Shown here in pieces: positions 8,334-21,470 of a DNA stretch of 64,000 nucleotides (the stretch's first letter is position 1; every line of letters begins with the position of its first letter). Below the pieces are notes generated by a model. The model saw only the letters and a program-made list of their open reading frames with translations. It ran no database searches and was not told the origin of the DNA. Made by a program: the position numbers and the translations under genes. Source of the stretch: Streptomyces sp. NRRL S-1022 (GTDB lineage: Bacteria; Actinomycetota; Actinomycetes; Streptomycetales; Streptomycetaceae). The stretch covers positions 1 through 64,000 of the forward strand of contig NZ_JOIU01000034.1 of assembly GCF_000720135.1 (NCBI RefSeq), given 5' to 3'.

Positions 8334-9017
8334 GTGAGAACCAGCGGCGACGGTACGGCTGGGGGTGCCCCCGGACGCAGTTTCGGGGAGAGCGGTCCGT
8401 ACCCGCCCCCGAACCCGCGACTGCGCTCAGGCGGGGGGCACCCCCAACCGGGCAGCGCGGTGGATCACGCTCCGCAGCTGCCGACGGCGGTGCCGAACGG
8501 TGGAGGGGTGGCGGCCATGACGTCCGAAGAGATCGGCTACCGCGGGCCCACGGCCTGCGCCGCGGCCGGCATCACCTACCGGCAACTCGACTACTGGGCT
8601 CGCACCGGTCTGGTCGAGCCCAGCGTGCGGCCCGCCTACGGGTCGGGCACCCAGCGGTTGTACAGCTTCCGGGACGTCGTCGTCCTGAAGATCGTGAAGC
8701 GGTTCCTGGACACCGGGGTGTCGCTGCAGAACATCCGCACGGCCGTCCAGCACCTCAGGGAACGCGGTTTCCGTGACCTGGAGCGGATGACCCTGATGAG
8801 CGACGGCGCGACGGTGTACGAGTGCAGCTCGCCGGACGAGGTCCACGCCCTGCTCCAGGGCGGTCAGGGCATCTTCGGGATCGCCGTCGGCGTGGTGTGG
8901 CGCGACGTGGAAAGCGCACTCTCCCAGCTGCACGGCGAACGCATCGACACCGGCGAGACGCTCGTCGGGCACAACCCCGCGGACGAACTGGCGCGGCGCC
9001 GCAACCGGGCGGTCTGA
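8334..9017 (+). CDS. MerR-type transcriptional regulator (Rv1830-like)
   Basis: About 227 residues from GTG 8334 (GGAGG at 8324-8328). The DNA-binding domain starts near residue 65 (YRGPTACAAAGITYRQLDYW, ARTGLVEPSVR, RLYSFRDVVVLKIVKRFLD), followed by a helical region and SPDEVHALLQGGQGIFGIAV. It is the second MerR-like gene of the conserved FHA-FtsR-DUF151-MerR block. The first 60 residues are low complexity and are encoded by a palindromic repeat (8357-8449), which makes ATG 8518 (MTSEEIGYRGP) a serious alternative start. No inducer-binding residues are recognisable. Confidence 0.82.
   Translation: MRTSGDGTAGGAPGRSFGESGPYPPPNPRLRSGGGHPQPGSAVDHAPQLPTAVPNGGGVAAMTSEEIGYRGPTACAAAGITYRQLDYWARTGLVEPSVRPAYGSGTQRLYSFRDVVVLKIVKRFLDTGVSLQNIRTAVQHLRERGFRDLERMTLMSDGATVYECSSPDEVHALLQGGQGIFGIAVGVVWRDVESALSQLHGERIDTGETLVGHNPADELARRRNRAV
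8357..8449. repeat. Imperfect inverted repeat of the Streptomyces GGGGGTGCCCCC type
   Basis: Left arm CTGGGGGTGCCCCC (about 8359-8372) followed by GGACGCAGT; right arm ACTGCGCTC (about 8420-8428) then GGGGGGCACCCCCAA (8433-8447). The two halves are complementary over most of their length, and each arm core is itself a palindrome. Elements of this look are scattered between Streptomyces genes. Here the element falls inside the 5' part of an open frame, suggesting either insertion into coding sequence or a start codon further downstream (8518). Confidence 0.65.
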
Positions 9018-9085
9018 CCGACGAATCCCCCCAGGGGCGCTCCGGCACCACCGCGATGTCAGTGGCGTGGTGCAGCATCGGACAT

Positions 9086-10570
9086 GTGAGAAACGCGCCC
9101 ACGATCCTGCATCTCGACATGGATGCCTTCTTCGCCTCGGTGGAGCAGGCGTCCAAGCCGAGCCTGCGCGGGAAGGCGGTCGTCGTGGGCGGCCTCGGAC
9201 CGCGCGGGGTGGTCGCCACGGCGTCGTACGAGGCACGTGTGTTCGGGGTCCACTCGGCGATGCCCATGGCCCAGGCGCGCCGGCTCGCACCCAACGCCGC
9301 GTACCTGGTGCCGCGCTTCGGTCTGTACCGGGCGGTCAGCGAGCAGGTGATGGCGCTGCTGCGGGAGCTGTCACCGCTGGTGGAGCCGCTCAGCCTGGAC
9401 GAGGCTTTCGTGGATCTGGAGGCCGGGGGAGCGGCCCGGGACGAGGAGTCGGCGCGACGGGCCGGGGAGAGGCTGCGCGCGGACATACGGGCGGTCACCG
9501 GGCTCACCGGTTCCGTGGGGCTCGCCGCCTCGAAGATGCTGGCGAAGATCGCCTCCGAGCAGGCGAAGCCGGACGGCCTGGTGCTGATCGAGCCGGGCAC
9601 CGAGCGGGCGCTGCTGGGGCCGATGTCGGTGCGGACCCTGCCGGGGGTGGGGCCGGCCACCGGGGACCATCTGCGCCGGGCCGGGATCAGCACGGTGCAG
9701 GAGCTGGCCGAGGCCGGTGAGGACGAGCTGGTGCGGCTGCTCGGCAAGGCGCACGGGCACGCGCTGTACGCCATGGCCCTGGCTCGGGACGAGCGGCCCG
9801 TCGTCGCCGAGCGGGAGACCAAGTCGGTGTCGGTGGAGGACACGTACGACGTGGACATCCACGACCGGCTGCGGGTCGGCCTTGAGGTGCAGCGGCTGGC
9901 CGACCGGTGTGTGCGGAGACTGCGCGAGGCGGGGCTGTCCGGGCGCACGATCGTGCTGAAGGTGCGGCGGTACGACTTCTCCACGCTGACCCGCTCCGAG
10001 ACGCTCAGGGGGCCCACGGACGACCCCGCGGTCATCCGGGAGGCGGCAGCGCGGCTGCTGGACTCCGTGGACACCACGGGCGGGGTGCGGCTGCTCGGGG
10101 TGGGGGTGTCCGGGCTGGCCGACTACACGCAGGAGGACCTCTTCGCGCAGGCGATGCCCTCGCCGGCGGTCGCGGAGGTGCAGGAGGAGGCCGCGGCGGA
10201 GGGGATCGCGGAGCGGCCGGAGCCGGCGGAACGGCACTGGCGTGCCGGGCAGGACGTCCGGCACGCGGAGTACGGGCCCGGATGGGTGCAGGGGAGCGGG
10301 CTGGGGCGGGTCACTGTGCGGTTCGAGACGCCGCTGTCCGAGCCGGGGCGCGTGCGGACGTTCCTCGTCGACGACCCCGCGCTGGAGCCGGCCGAGCCGC
10401 TGCCGCTGGTGCCGGGCCCCTCGGACGGGGTTCCGCCCGAGGGACCGGGCGCGGCCCGGGGCGCGGAGCATTCGGGCGGCTTCCGGGCCGGGGGTGCGGG
10501 TCTGGAGGTGGAGATGGCTCGGGCCCCGGAGACAGGGCCGGGCTCGGAGGGCGCGGTGGCTCGGGCCTGA
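9086..10570 (+). CDS. dinB: DNA polymerase IV
   Basis: Y-family translesion polymerase, about 494 residues from GTG 9086. Catalytic motifs are intact: HLDMDAFFASVEQ at the N-terminus and SLDEAFVDLE near residue 105. Palm, thumb (LPGVGPATGDHLRRAGI) and little-finger regions follow. A QEDLF motif near residue 347 resembles the beta-clamp-binding pentapeptide. A C-terminal extension (WRAGQDVRHAEYGPGWVQGSG onward, about residues 385-440) is typical of actinobacterial Pol IV, and the last 50 residues are low complexity. ATG 9056 is an alternative start; neither has a good ribosome-binding site. Confidence 0.92.
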   Translation: MRNAPTILHLDMDAFFASVEQASKPSLRGKAVVVGGLGPRGVVATASYEARVFGVHSAMPMAQARRLAPNAAYLVPRFGLYRAVSEQVMALLRELSPLVEPLSLDEAFVDLEAGGAARDEESARRAGERLRADIRAVTGLTGSVGLAASKMLAKIASEQAKPDGLVLIEPGTERALLGPMSVRTLPGVGPATGDHLRRAGISTVQELAEAGEDELVRLLGKAHGHALYAMALARDERPVVAERETKSVSVEDTYDVDIHDRLRVGLEVQRLADRCVRRLREAGLSGRTIVLKVRRYDFSTLTRSETLRGPTDDPAVIREAAARLLDSVDTTGGVRLLGVGVSGLADYTQEDLFAQAMPSPAVAEVQEEAAAEGIAERPEPAERHWRAGQDVRHAEYGPGWVQGSGLGRVTVRFETPLSEPGRVRTFLVDDPALEPAEPLPLVPGPSDGVPPEGPGAARGAEHSGGFRAGGAGLEVEMARAPETGPGSEGAVARA

Positions 10571-11046
10571 GCATGGCCGTGGACAGGGGCGATGGCGCGG
10601 GGAAGGGCGGGCCGTGGAGGCGCGGCGGTGTCCTGGGGTGCGGGGCGCAGGAGACGGTATGGGCCGCGCTCCGGACGGGCGCGGGCCGGGCACGCGGATC
10701 GAGCGTCGGGTGGCGGGCGGGCCGAGATGCGGGCGAGGGCGTGTAAGCCGGGTCCAGCCGGAGCGGCCAGCCGGCCCGGGGGGCAGGTCCGGAGACGGGG
10801 GGGAGCGGGCCCGGGCCTGGCAAGCGGATCGAGTCGCAGGCGTGGGCCGGGACGTGGGCGGGGTCGCGTGTGTGGGGTGGGTTCGCGGGTTCCGGGTCGT
10901 TGCCGTTCCCGGTGAAACCCGGCTCCCGCTCCACTACGAGCGCACCGGCTTCCGGGGAGGGGTGTGACGTCGGGTGGGTGCGGGTTGTGCGGGGGAGGTG
11001 AGCCGGATTTCGGAGGGGCGGGGATGGGCCGGACGGGGGGAGGCGG
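10571..11046. other. G-rich intergenic stretch, no gene seen
   Basis: 476 bases between dinB and the PRC-barrel gene. The plus strand is strongly G-skewed. Open frames exist in several phases but are Pro/Arg/Gly low complexity without any family pattern. A partial direct repeat is visible: a GGGCC...GGCA.GCGGATCGAG segment occurs near 10684-10702 and again near 10813-10832. No convincing promoter, RNA or gene was recognised. Confidence 0.5.
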
Positions 11047-11418
11047 TCAGGGTTCTTCCGAGCCGGCCAGTTTGCCGAAGTCGTGGTCCGGGACCGTGGG
11101 GGGCGGGGCCACGTCGAGGCCGTAGTGGTGGTAGAGCTGGAGTTCCTGTTCGGGGGAGAGGTGGCGGCCCACGCCGAAGTCGGGAGCGTCCTTGATCAGG
11201 GCGCGGTCGAAGGGGACGTGCAGGGTGCCGCCGACGAGTTCGCTGGGCTCCAGGGGCACGAAGGCGTCCCGGGAGAACAGGCCGGTGCGTATGGCCGCCC
11301 ACTCGGGTACTCCGGTGGCGTCGTCCAGGTACACCTCGTCGATGGTGCCGATCTTGATGCCCTTGCGGTCGAACGCCTTGCGGCCGATCAGGTTGCGCGG
11401 ATCGATGTCGGTCTGCAC
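11047..11418 (-). CDS. PRC-barrel domain protein
   Basis: 123 residues. The core DPRNLIGRKAFDRKGIKIGT then IDEVYLDDATGVPEWAAI is a PRC-barrel, a small beta-barrel found in stress-related proteins and RimM. The C-terminal half (LSPEQELQLYHHYGLD) is typical of Streptomyces PRC-barrel proteins. I chose GTG 11418 because a GGAGGGAGAGGG purine block sits just upstream; the open frame continues to 11637 but would then run antisense through the glycine riboswitch. It is divergent from gcvP. Function unknown. Confidence 0.85.
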   Translation of the reverse strand: MQTDIDPRNLIGRKAFDRKGIKIGTIDEVYLDDATGVPEWAAIRTGLFSRDAFVPLEPSELVGGTLHVPFDRALIKDAPDFGVGRHLSPEQELQLYHHYGLDVAPPPTVPDHDFGKLAGSEEP

Positions 11419-11540
11419 GGTCCCTCTCCCTCCACGTGGTCGCAACTCATCCGTAAGCACTACAAAAGAGCACATTGAGTGAGGCGGCCACTCGAAGGCT
11501 CCGGCGTTGACCTCGCTGGTAGGCTGACAGCGGCTGCTGA

Positions 11541-11727
11541 CCCCGTGCGGGAGAGTCCTCCGACCACCTCGGAGGCGCCGAAGGAGCAACTCCTCCCCGG
11601 AATCTCTCAGGCTCACGTACCGCTCGGACGAGGTCACTCTGGAAAGCAGGGCGGGTGTCGACGGCTCCCGCCCTCACCGACGGTGAAAGCCGGCGCCCTC
11701 GGGTGGCCGGTGAAGCTCTCAGGTTGA
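11541..11727 (+). promoter_or_regulatory. Tandem glycine riboswitch
   Basis: Two consecutive glycine aptamers. The first begins near GTGCGGGAGAGTCC (11545) and contains GGCGCCGAAGGAGCAACTCC and AATCTCTCAGG (11601-11611). A linker follows, then the second with GACGGTGAAAGCCGG and GTGAAGCTCTCAGG near 11710-11723. The double-aptamer layout, the CGCCGAAGGAGCAA core and the paired TCTCAGG closings are diagnostic. The end of the element is about 80 bases before the gcvP start at 11807. Glycine riboswitches before gcv genes usually switch expression on when glycine is abundant; the expression platform here is not obvious and may act on the ribosome-binding site. Confidence 0.93.
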
Positions 11728-11806
11728 GATGACAGAGGGGGAGGCCGTCGGGGTATCCGTACCGGGGTGCCCCTCGAAGGTCGTGTCAGACCAGGAGGCC
11801 TCCGCA

Positions 11807-14692
<2,886 letters not shown>

Positions 14693-14711
14693 GCGAGCGC
14701 CGGTTCCCAAG

Positions 14712-14738
14712 GGCCCCGTCCGGTTTCCGGGCGGGGCC
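14712..14738. terminator. Bidirectional terminator between gcvP and mop
   Basis: A 12-bp stem (GGCCCCGTCCGG at 14712-14723 with CCGGGCGGGGCC at 14727-14738, one G-U pair) with a TTT loop sits in the 54-base gap between the convergent ends of gcvP and the molybdate-binding protein gene. It has no T run and can serve both strands. Confidence 0.75.
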
Positions 14739-14746
14739 CCGCCGTG

Positions 14747-15172
14747 TCACGCCGTCGCCAGGGACACCTCGGTCGCCTTGATGAGCGCGACCACGTCGGA
14801 GCCCACGAAGAGACCCAGGTCGGCGGCGGCGTCCTGGGTGATGACGGCGGTCAGTTCACCGCCGGGCACGGAGATCCGCACGCAGGCCATCGCGGCGCCG
14901 GCGGTGAGACCGATGATCGCACCGGGGAGCTGGTTGCGGATCGACAGGCCCTCGACGCGCTGGGTGGCGAGGGAGACCTCGGTCGACTTCACCAGGGCCC
15001 GCACGGGCGAGCCGGGAGCCAGGGCCAGGTCCTCGGCGGCCTCCCTGGTGACGGCCGCGGTGAGGTCCTGCCCGCCGTCCAGGCGCAGCTTGACGGTGGC
15101 CATGACCTCGCCCGGCTGGATCGCGGTGACCGTGCCGGCGAGCTGGTTGCGGATGCTGAGGGTCATGGGCAT
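14747..15172 (-). CDS. Molybdenum-binding di-Mop (tandem TOBE) protein
   Basis: 141 residues made of two Mop domains: LSIRNQLAGTVTAIQPGEVM (residue 5 on) and LSIRNQLPGAIIGLTAGAAM (residue 75 on), each ending in KSTEVSLAT or KATEVSLAT. Mop domains bind molybdate/tungstate as oligomers. It is the last gene of modABC-mop, 22 bases after modC, and probably buffers intracellular molybdate. ATG 15172 or ATG 15166 can start it. Confidence 0.88.
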   Translation of the reverse strand: MPMTLSIRNQLAGTVTAIQPGEVMATVKLRLDGGQDLTAAVTREAAEDLALAPGSPVRALVKSTEVSLATQRVEGLSIRNQLPGAIIGLTAGAAMACVRISVPGGELTAVITQDAAADLGLFVGSDVVALIKATEVSLATA

Positions 15173-15194
15173 CCACGGTAGAGCGCCCGTCCGA

Positions 15195-16318
<1,124 letters not shown>

Positions 16319-16322
<4 letters not shown>

Positions 16323-17179
16323 GACGGTGTCATCCAGCGGTCCCGGAGTCCGGCCAGGACCGTGATCGAGACGGCCAGGAGGACCAGGCTCAGGGAGATG
16401 GCTGCCTCGGGGTCGTTCTGGAGGGCGAGGTAGACCGCGAGCGGCATGGTCTGGGTGCGGCCGGGGAAGTTGCCCGCGAACGTGATCGTCGCGCCGAACT
16501 CGCCGAGCGCCCGGGCCCAGGCCAGCACCGCGCCGGCCGCGACGCCCGGCGCGATGAGCGGCAGCGTGACCCGGCGGAACGCGGTGAAGCGGGAGGCGCC
16601 GAGGGTGGCCGCCGCCTCCTCGTAGCGCGGGTCGGCGGCGCGCAGGGTGCCCTCGACGCTGATGACCAGGAAGGGCATCGCGACGAACGCCTCCGCGACC
16701 ACGACCCCGGTGGTGGTGAACGGCAGGGTGATCCCGAACCAGGAGTCCAGCCACTGGCCGATGACGCCGTTGCGGCCGAGGGCCAGCAGCAGTGCCACAC
16801 CGCCGACGACCGGGGGCAGGACGAGGGGCAGGGTGACCAGGGCCCGTACGAACCCCCGCCCGGGGAACTCCGTACGGGCCAGCAGCCAGGCGAGCGGCAC
16901 GCCCAGGACGAGGCTCACGGCCGTCGCCGCGGTCGCGCTGACCAGGGACAGCTGCAGCGCCTGCCATACCTCGGTACTGGTCAGCTGGTCCGGCAGGCTG
17001 CGCCAGGGCGCGCGGATCAGCAGCGCGAGCAGCGGCAGCAGCAGGAACGCCAGGGCCAGCACGCCCGGCAGCAGCAGCGGCAGCGGCACCCCGCGCCGGG
17101 CCCCCGTGCCGGCGCGGCGGCGCCGCGGCCGGCCCGTGCGGGGGGCGGTCGCGGCGCCGGGTTCACCGAGCGGGGTCAC
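16319..17179 (-). CDS. modB: Molybdate ABC transporter permease
   Basis: 286-residue inner-membrane permease with a charged N-terminus and about six hydrophobic helices. The ABC-permease coupling motif is ARALGEFGATITFAGN near residue 225, which is the ModB-type form of EAA-x3-G. It overlaps modA upstream and modC downstream by 4 bases each, so the three are translationally coupled. Confidence 0.92.
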
Positions 17180-17991
17180 GGCTTGAGGAACCCGGCCCCG
17201 CTCAGCACCCGCTGACCCTCGGCGGACCGCACGAGGGCGATGAACGCCTTGGCGGCCTCGGCGTTCCGGGAGTTCTTCAGCAGGGCGATCGGGTAGTCGT
17301 TGATCGCGTGGGCGGACTCGGGGAACTCCACGCCCTGCACCTTGTCACCTGCGGCCTTCACATCGGTCCGGTAGACCACCGCCGCGTCGGCCTCCTTCAG
17401 CGCCACCTTGGTCAGGGCGCCCTTGACGTCCTGCTCGTAGGAGACGGGGGTGAGCGTCAGCTTGCCGGCGTCCAGCGCCTTCCGGGCGGCGGCGCCGCAG
17501 GGCACGGTCTCGTCGCACAGGACGACCTTGAGACCGGACTTGGTGAGGTCCTTCAGGGAGGCCACCCCATGCGGGTTGCCCGGCACGGTGGCGATCTCCA
17601 GCTGGTTGCGGACGAAGGTGGCCGGGGTGCCGGCCGCGTCCTTCTTGTCCGTCACGAGCGCCATGGTCTTGGGGCTGGCCGCGGCGAACACGTCCGCCGG
17701 GGCGCCGCCGGTGATGCTCGCGGCGAGGCTGTCGCTGCCGCCGAAGTTGAAGCTGACCTTGGTGCCCGGGTGGTCCCGCTCGAACGTCCGGCCCAGGCTC
17801 GTGAAGCTCTCCTTCAGGGAGGCCGCCGCGAACACGGTGACCGTGCCGGAGAGCTTCGGGGACGCCGGCGTGCCGGAGTTGCCGGCGGAGTCCGACGAGG
17901 AGGAGCAGGCGCTCAGCGCCATCAGGGCGGCGGCTCCCGCACCGGCCAGCTGCCACATCCGCCGGGTCCGGCGCACGGAACGGGTCATCAC
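17176..17991 (-). CDS. modA: Molybdate-binding lipoprotein
   Basis: 271 residues. The N-terminus has arginines, a hydrophobic core and a lipobox (LMALSAC, cysteine near residue 29), so the mature protein is a lipoprotein on the outer face of the membrane. The ModA pattern VTVFAAASLKESF, FNFGGSDSLAASI and GAPADVFAAAS is clear. It delivers molybdate to ModBC. The promoter at 18039-18066 is just upstream. Confidence 0.92.
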   Translation of the reverse strand: MMTRSVRRTRRMWQLAGAGAAALMALSACSSSSDSAGNSGTPASPKLSGTVTVFAAASLKESFTSLGRTFERDHPGTKVSFNFGGSDSLAASITGGAPADVFAAASPKTMALVTDKKDAAGTPATFVRNQLEIATVPGNPHGVASLKDLTKSGLKVVLCDETVPCGAAARKALDAGKLTLTPVSYEQDVKGALTKVALKEADAAVVYRTDVKAAGDKVQGVEFPESAHAINDYPIALLKNSRNAEAAKAFIALVRSAEGQRVLSGAGFLKP

Positions 17992-18038
17992 GGATCTACT
18001 CCTCGGGGTCGGTCACACCAGCGTCGCGCCCTGCGACG

Positions 18039-18066
18039 ATGATACTGCCGCATCTGCGAGGTGTAA
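18039..18066 (-). promoter_or_regulatory. Probable modA promoter
   Basis: On the minus strand TTACAC (18066-18061) and TATCAT (18044-18039) are separated by 16 bases, a reasonable sigma-70-type promoter whose start would lie about 40 bases before modA. GATAC (18041-18045) and GTATC (about 18079-18083) form widely spaced inverted arms around the promoter and could be part of a regulator site. Confidence 0.5.
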
Positions 18067-18156
18067 GTCCCTTGTCGTATCGCATGAGCCGTGCATTCGC
18101 GACTTGTAGCTTGCATGTGCGGTCACGTGACGGCTGCCCGTGAACCGGCGTCCGGG

Positions 18157-18552
18157 TCAGGTGCGGTCGATGTGCACGTTGGTGGACTTCACGCGGGCGG
18201 TGGCCTCCATGCCGACCTCCAGGCCCAGCTCCTCCACGGCCTCGCGGGTCAGCAGTGACACGAGCCGGTGCGGGCCGGCCTGGATCTCCACCTGGGCGGC
18301 GACGTCGCCGAGCTTGATCGCGGTGACGATGCCGGGGAAGGCGTTGCGGACGGAGGTGTGCGAGGCCTCCTCCTCGGCGCCGCCGCCCTTGGCCAGTTCG
18401 ACGGAGAACGCGGCGAGGTCCCTGCCGTCGACGAGCCGGCGCCCGGACTCGTCGCGGTGGGTGGCCACCCGGCCGGCGTCGGCCCAGCGGCGGGCGGTGT
18501 CCGGGCTGACGCCGAGCAGCCGCGCGGCCTGGCCGATCGTGTAGGACTGCAT
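18157..18552 (-). CDS. HTH-Mop molybdate-responsive regulator
   Basis: 131 residues. The N-terminal 50 are a MerR/excisionase-like helix-turn-helix (YTIGQAARLLGVSPDTARRW); the C-terminal 70 are one Mop domain (SVRNAFPGIVTAIKLGDVAA, ending in ARVKSTNVHIDRT). This is a ModE-like combination in compact form: DNA-binding plus a molybdate-binding domain. Its location just upstream of modA on the same strand suggests it controls that operon. ATG 18552 is the simplest start; GTG 18561 is possible. Confidence 0.85.
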   Translation of the reverse strand: MQSYTIGQAARLLGVSPDTARRWADAGRVATHRDESGRRLVDGRDLAAFSVELAKGGGAEEEASHTSVRNAFPGIVTAIKLGDVAAQVEIQAGPHRLVSLLTREAVEELGLEVGMEATARVKSTNVHIDRT

Positions 18553-18596
18553 GCCGGTCACGATAGGGCCACCCGCCGGGAACCGGGGACCAGGGG

Positions 18597-20555
18597 TCAG
18601 CCCACGTGGACGCGGGGACGGCGGGTGCGGTCGGGTTCCGCCTCGCGGAGTACCTCGCGGGTGACCGGTGCGACCTCGCCCTGTCCGAAGAGGAAGAAGC
18701 GCAGGAAGTTGGCGAACGGACTGCCCTCGGTCCACTCGAAGTAGATGTGCGGGATGCAGCCCGTGAGGTCGCGGACGTGCAGCAGCAGCGCGGCCAGGGC
18801 GTTCGGGATGGAGGCGGACTCCAGCGTCAGCACCCGGTAGCGGCCGTGCAGCACCTCACCGTGCGCGGTCAGGCCCGCCTCGAACTCGGACGGGTCCGTG
18901 ACCGTGACCTCCAGGAAGATGAAGTCCTCCTGCTCGGGCAAGTCGTGGTCGGTGCGGATCTGCTCGATCTTGTCGCGGTACTCGGCGTGGTCACGCCGGT
19001 CGGGCTCGTTGGCGATGAACCGCATCTTACGGCTGGCCATGTCCCGGACGAATCGTTCCGCCATGGGGTCGAGCGACACACTGGTCACCCGCAGCTCGAA
19101 GGCACGGGCCAGCCGGGACAGCAGCGAGACCAGCATGATGCCGGCGATGAAACAGGCACCGATCTTCACACCGTCCGGGCGCTCGATGACGTTCACTACG
19201 GTGGTGTAGAGGAACACCGCGGAGATCACCGCGAACACGACGGTCCAGCCGTGCTGCCCCGCCTTGCGCGCGGCGATGGTCACCGCGATCGCGGCCGAGC
19301 TGATCAGTACCAGCACACCGGTGGCGTAGGCGCCGCCCTGTTTGTCGACGTTGGCGTCGAAGAGCCAGGTCACCAGGAAGGCGATCAGCGTGAAGACGAG
19401 GACCATCGGGCGCACGGCCCGGGCCCAGTGCGGGGCCATGCCGTAGCGGGGCAGGTAGCGCGGCATCAGGTTGAGCAGGCCGGCCATGGCGGAGGCGCCG
19501 GCGAACCACAGGATGGCGATGGTCGAGACGTCGTACACCGTGCCGAAGGCGTTGCCCAGGTACTCGTGCGCGAGGTAGGCGAGCGCGCGGCCGTTGGCCT
19601 GGCCGCCCGTCCGGAACTCCTTCTCCGGGATCAGCAGCGTGGTGATGAAGCTGGTGGCGATCAGGAAGCAGCTCATGATGAGCGCGGCGGTGGTCAGGAG
19701 CTTCTTGGTGTCCCGGATCCGGCCGGCGGGCCGCTGTTCGGTGTCACCCGGGTCGCCCTGGACGTGCGGCATGACGGCGACACCGGTCTCGAAGCCGGAC
19801 AGGCCCAGGGCGAGCTTCGGGAAGACGATGAGCGCCACGCCGATCATCATGAAGACGTTGCCGTGCTGCGCGGTCAGCGCCGTGCCCCAGTCGGTGATCA
19901 CGTGCCCGGCGGTGAAGACGTGCCACAGGCCGGTGATCACGACGACCAGGTTGAGGGCGAGGTACACGCCCACCAGGACGACCGCCACCCCGATGGCCTC
20001 CAGGAAGCCCTTGAGGAAGACCGCGCCGAGCAGCGCCACGAGGATCAGCGTGATCAGCATCTGCTTGCCCTCCAGGGCCTGCGTCAGATGCGGGTTCTCC
20101 ACCAGGTGGGTGGAGGCGTCGGCGGCGGAGAGCGTGATGGTGATCAGGAAGTCGGTCGCCGCGAAGCCCAGCAGGGTGAGCACGAAGAGCTTGCCCTGCC
20201 AGAACGACAGCAGGCGCTCCAGCATCGCGATCGAGCCCTCGCCGTGCGGGCTCTCCTCGGCCACCCGGCGGTAGACCGGCAGGGCGCCGGCCAGGGTCAC
20301 GAGGACGAGCACGATGGTCGCCACGGGTGAGAGCAGACCGGCCGCCAGGGCCGCGATGCCGGGCTGGTAGCCGAGGGTGGAGAAGTAGTCGACACCGGTC
20401 AGGCACATCACGCGCCACCAGCGCTGTCCCTGGTGCGGCGGCTCCGGCTCGGCGTGCGGTCCGGTGTGGCCGCCGTTCTTGCCCATGTCGGACAGTCCCT
20501 CCAGCATCCAGGCGCGCAGGCGGCTGGTACTGGGAGGGCGCTCGGTCGTGGCCAT
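18597..20555 (-). CDS. APC-superfamily permease with long cytoplasmic C-terminus
   Basis: 652 residues. About twelve hydrophobic segments lie in residues 50-475; the first contains [21 protein letters not shown], typical of the amino-acid/polyamine/organocation superfamily. Residues about 480-652 form a soluble domain ([38 protein letters not shown]) that I do not recognise. Substrate unknown. It is transcribed alone, with 44 bases to the HTH-Mop gene downstream. Confidence 0.75.
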   Translation of the reverse strand: MATTERPPSTSRLRAWMLEGLSDMGKNGGHTGPHAEPEPPHQGQRWWRVMCLTGVDYFSTLGYQPGIAALAAGLLSPVATIVLVLVTLAGALPVYRRVAEESPHGEGSIAMLERLLSFWQGKLFVLTLLGFAATDFLITITLSAADASTHLVENPHLTQALEGKQMLITLILVALLGAVFLKGFLEAIGVAVVLVGVYLALNLVVVITGLWHVFTAGHVITDWGTALTAQHGNVFMMIGVALIVFPKLALGLSGFETGVAVMPHVQGDPGDTEQRPAGRIRDTKKLLTTAALIMSCFLIATSFITTLLIPEKEFRTGGQANGRALAYLAHEYLGNAFGTVYDVSTIAILWFAGASAMAGLLNLMPRYLPRYGMAPHWARAVRPMVLVFTLIAFLVTWLFDANVDKQGGAYATGVLVLISSAAIAVTIAARKAGQHGWTVVFAVISAVFLYTTVVNVIERPDGVKIGACFIAGIMLVSLLSRLARAFELRVTSVSLDPMAERFVRDMASRKMRFIANEPDRRDHAEYRDKIEQIRTDHDLPEQEDFIFLEVTVTDPSEFEAGLTAHGEVLHGRYRVLTLESASIPNALAALLLHVRDLTGCIPHIYFEWTEGSPFANFLRFFLFGQGEVAPVTREVLREAEPDRTRRPRVHVG

Positions 20556-20797
20556 CGGCGTGCTCCTGGGGTACGGCTCGGCTGTTCTGGGCCATCACGC
20601 GGACGGCGGCACCAGCGTAAGCAGAGCGTGACGCCCGGGCCTATGGATCAGGGCTCCGGCGGCGTCAATCTTGCGTTAAGAATGGCCTCCGGAAAGGGCG
20701 CCCGCCGGAAGAACAGGAGGCCGGAGGCGGTGTACCGGGGCGCAGCCGGGCGGGTGACCCCCGGCCGGTGGCCGGCTCGGGCGGCGGCCACCGAGCG

Positions 20798-21355
20798 TCA
20801 CTCCAGTCCGGATGCCCGGAACACGCCGAGGGCCGTCTCGCTGTCCACGCGGCGGGCCAGGCGGTGCAGGGCGGCCGTGCCGCACAGCAGCGTGCCGGCC
20901 GCCTCGGAGGCGCGGGCGCCCTCGTCGAGCCGGTACCACAGCTCCGGGTTGCGGATGAGGACGTCGGGGTCGATCTCGACCCGGTTGCCGAGGGTGTCGC
21001 GAAGCACCAGGCGCTGGGCGACACCGTCCAGCGGGCTCGCGGCGGCCAGCAGATCGGTGCGGACGCGGCGGGTGCGCAGCAGCCGGCGGCTCGCCAGCCA
21101 GCCCGGACCGGCCGACACGCGCACCGGGACCAGCACGAGGAGCAGGAGCAGGGCCAGCAGGAGCCACAGGGCGGCGCGCCCCCAGGTCAGTGAGCCGGCG
21201 GTCCGGTCCACGCCCAGCAGCAGCCCGAACAGCGCACCGGCACACCGGCCCGCGCTGCGTACCTCCCCGGCCCAGCTCCGGTCGTACACGACGGTCCCGG
21301 CGCCGGACGGGTACGAGCCGGTCGCCCGGGGGAGGATGCGGTCGCGGTGCTCCAT
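20798..21355 (-). CDS. Hypothetical membrane protein
   Basis: 185 residues of unknown function. One strong hydrophobic segment (AALWLLLALLLLLVLVPVRV, about residues 60-80) anchors a C-terminal soluble part (RVEIDPDVLIRNPELWYRLD, then EGARASEAAG). Codon use is normal for the neighbourhood and the frame is intact, so I take it as a real gene. ATG 21355 is the longest start. No domain recognised. Confidence 0.6.
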   Translation of the reverse strand: MEHRDRILPRATGSYPSGAGTVVYDRSWAGEVRSAGRCAGALFGLLLGVDRTAGSLTWGRAALWLLLALLLLLVLVPVRVSAGPGWLASRRLLRTRRVRTDLLAAASPLDGVAQRLVLRDTLGNRVEIDPDVLIRNPELWYRLDEGARASEAAGTLLCGTAALHRLARRVDSETALGVFRASGLE

Positions 21356-21470
21356 GAGGACGACGGTAGACCGCCGGCGGCGAGGCGCACCTCCCCTTGA
21401 CGGCGCCCTGACGGCGGAGCGGGCGTTCTTGACGGGATGGCAGCGCGGCGACCGCCGGCCGCCGCCCGGT

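Noticed and set aside
10311..10934. Pro/Arg-rich minus-strand open frame after dinB
   Set aside because: Composition is explained by the G-rich plus strand; no family pattern, and half of it is antisense to dinB.
11419..11637. N-terminal extension of the PRC-barrel frame
   Set aside because: It would be the antisense of the first glycine aptamer and has no domain similarity; GTG 11418 has a strong purine block upstream.
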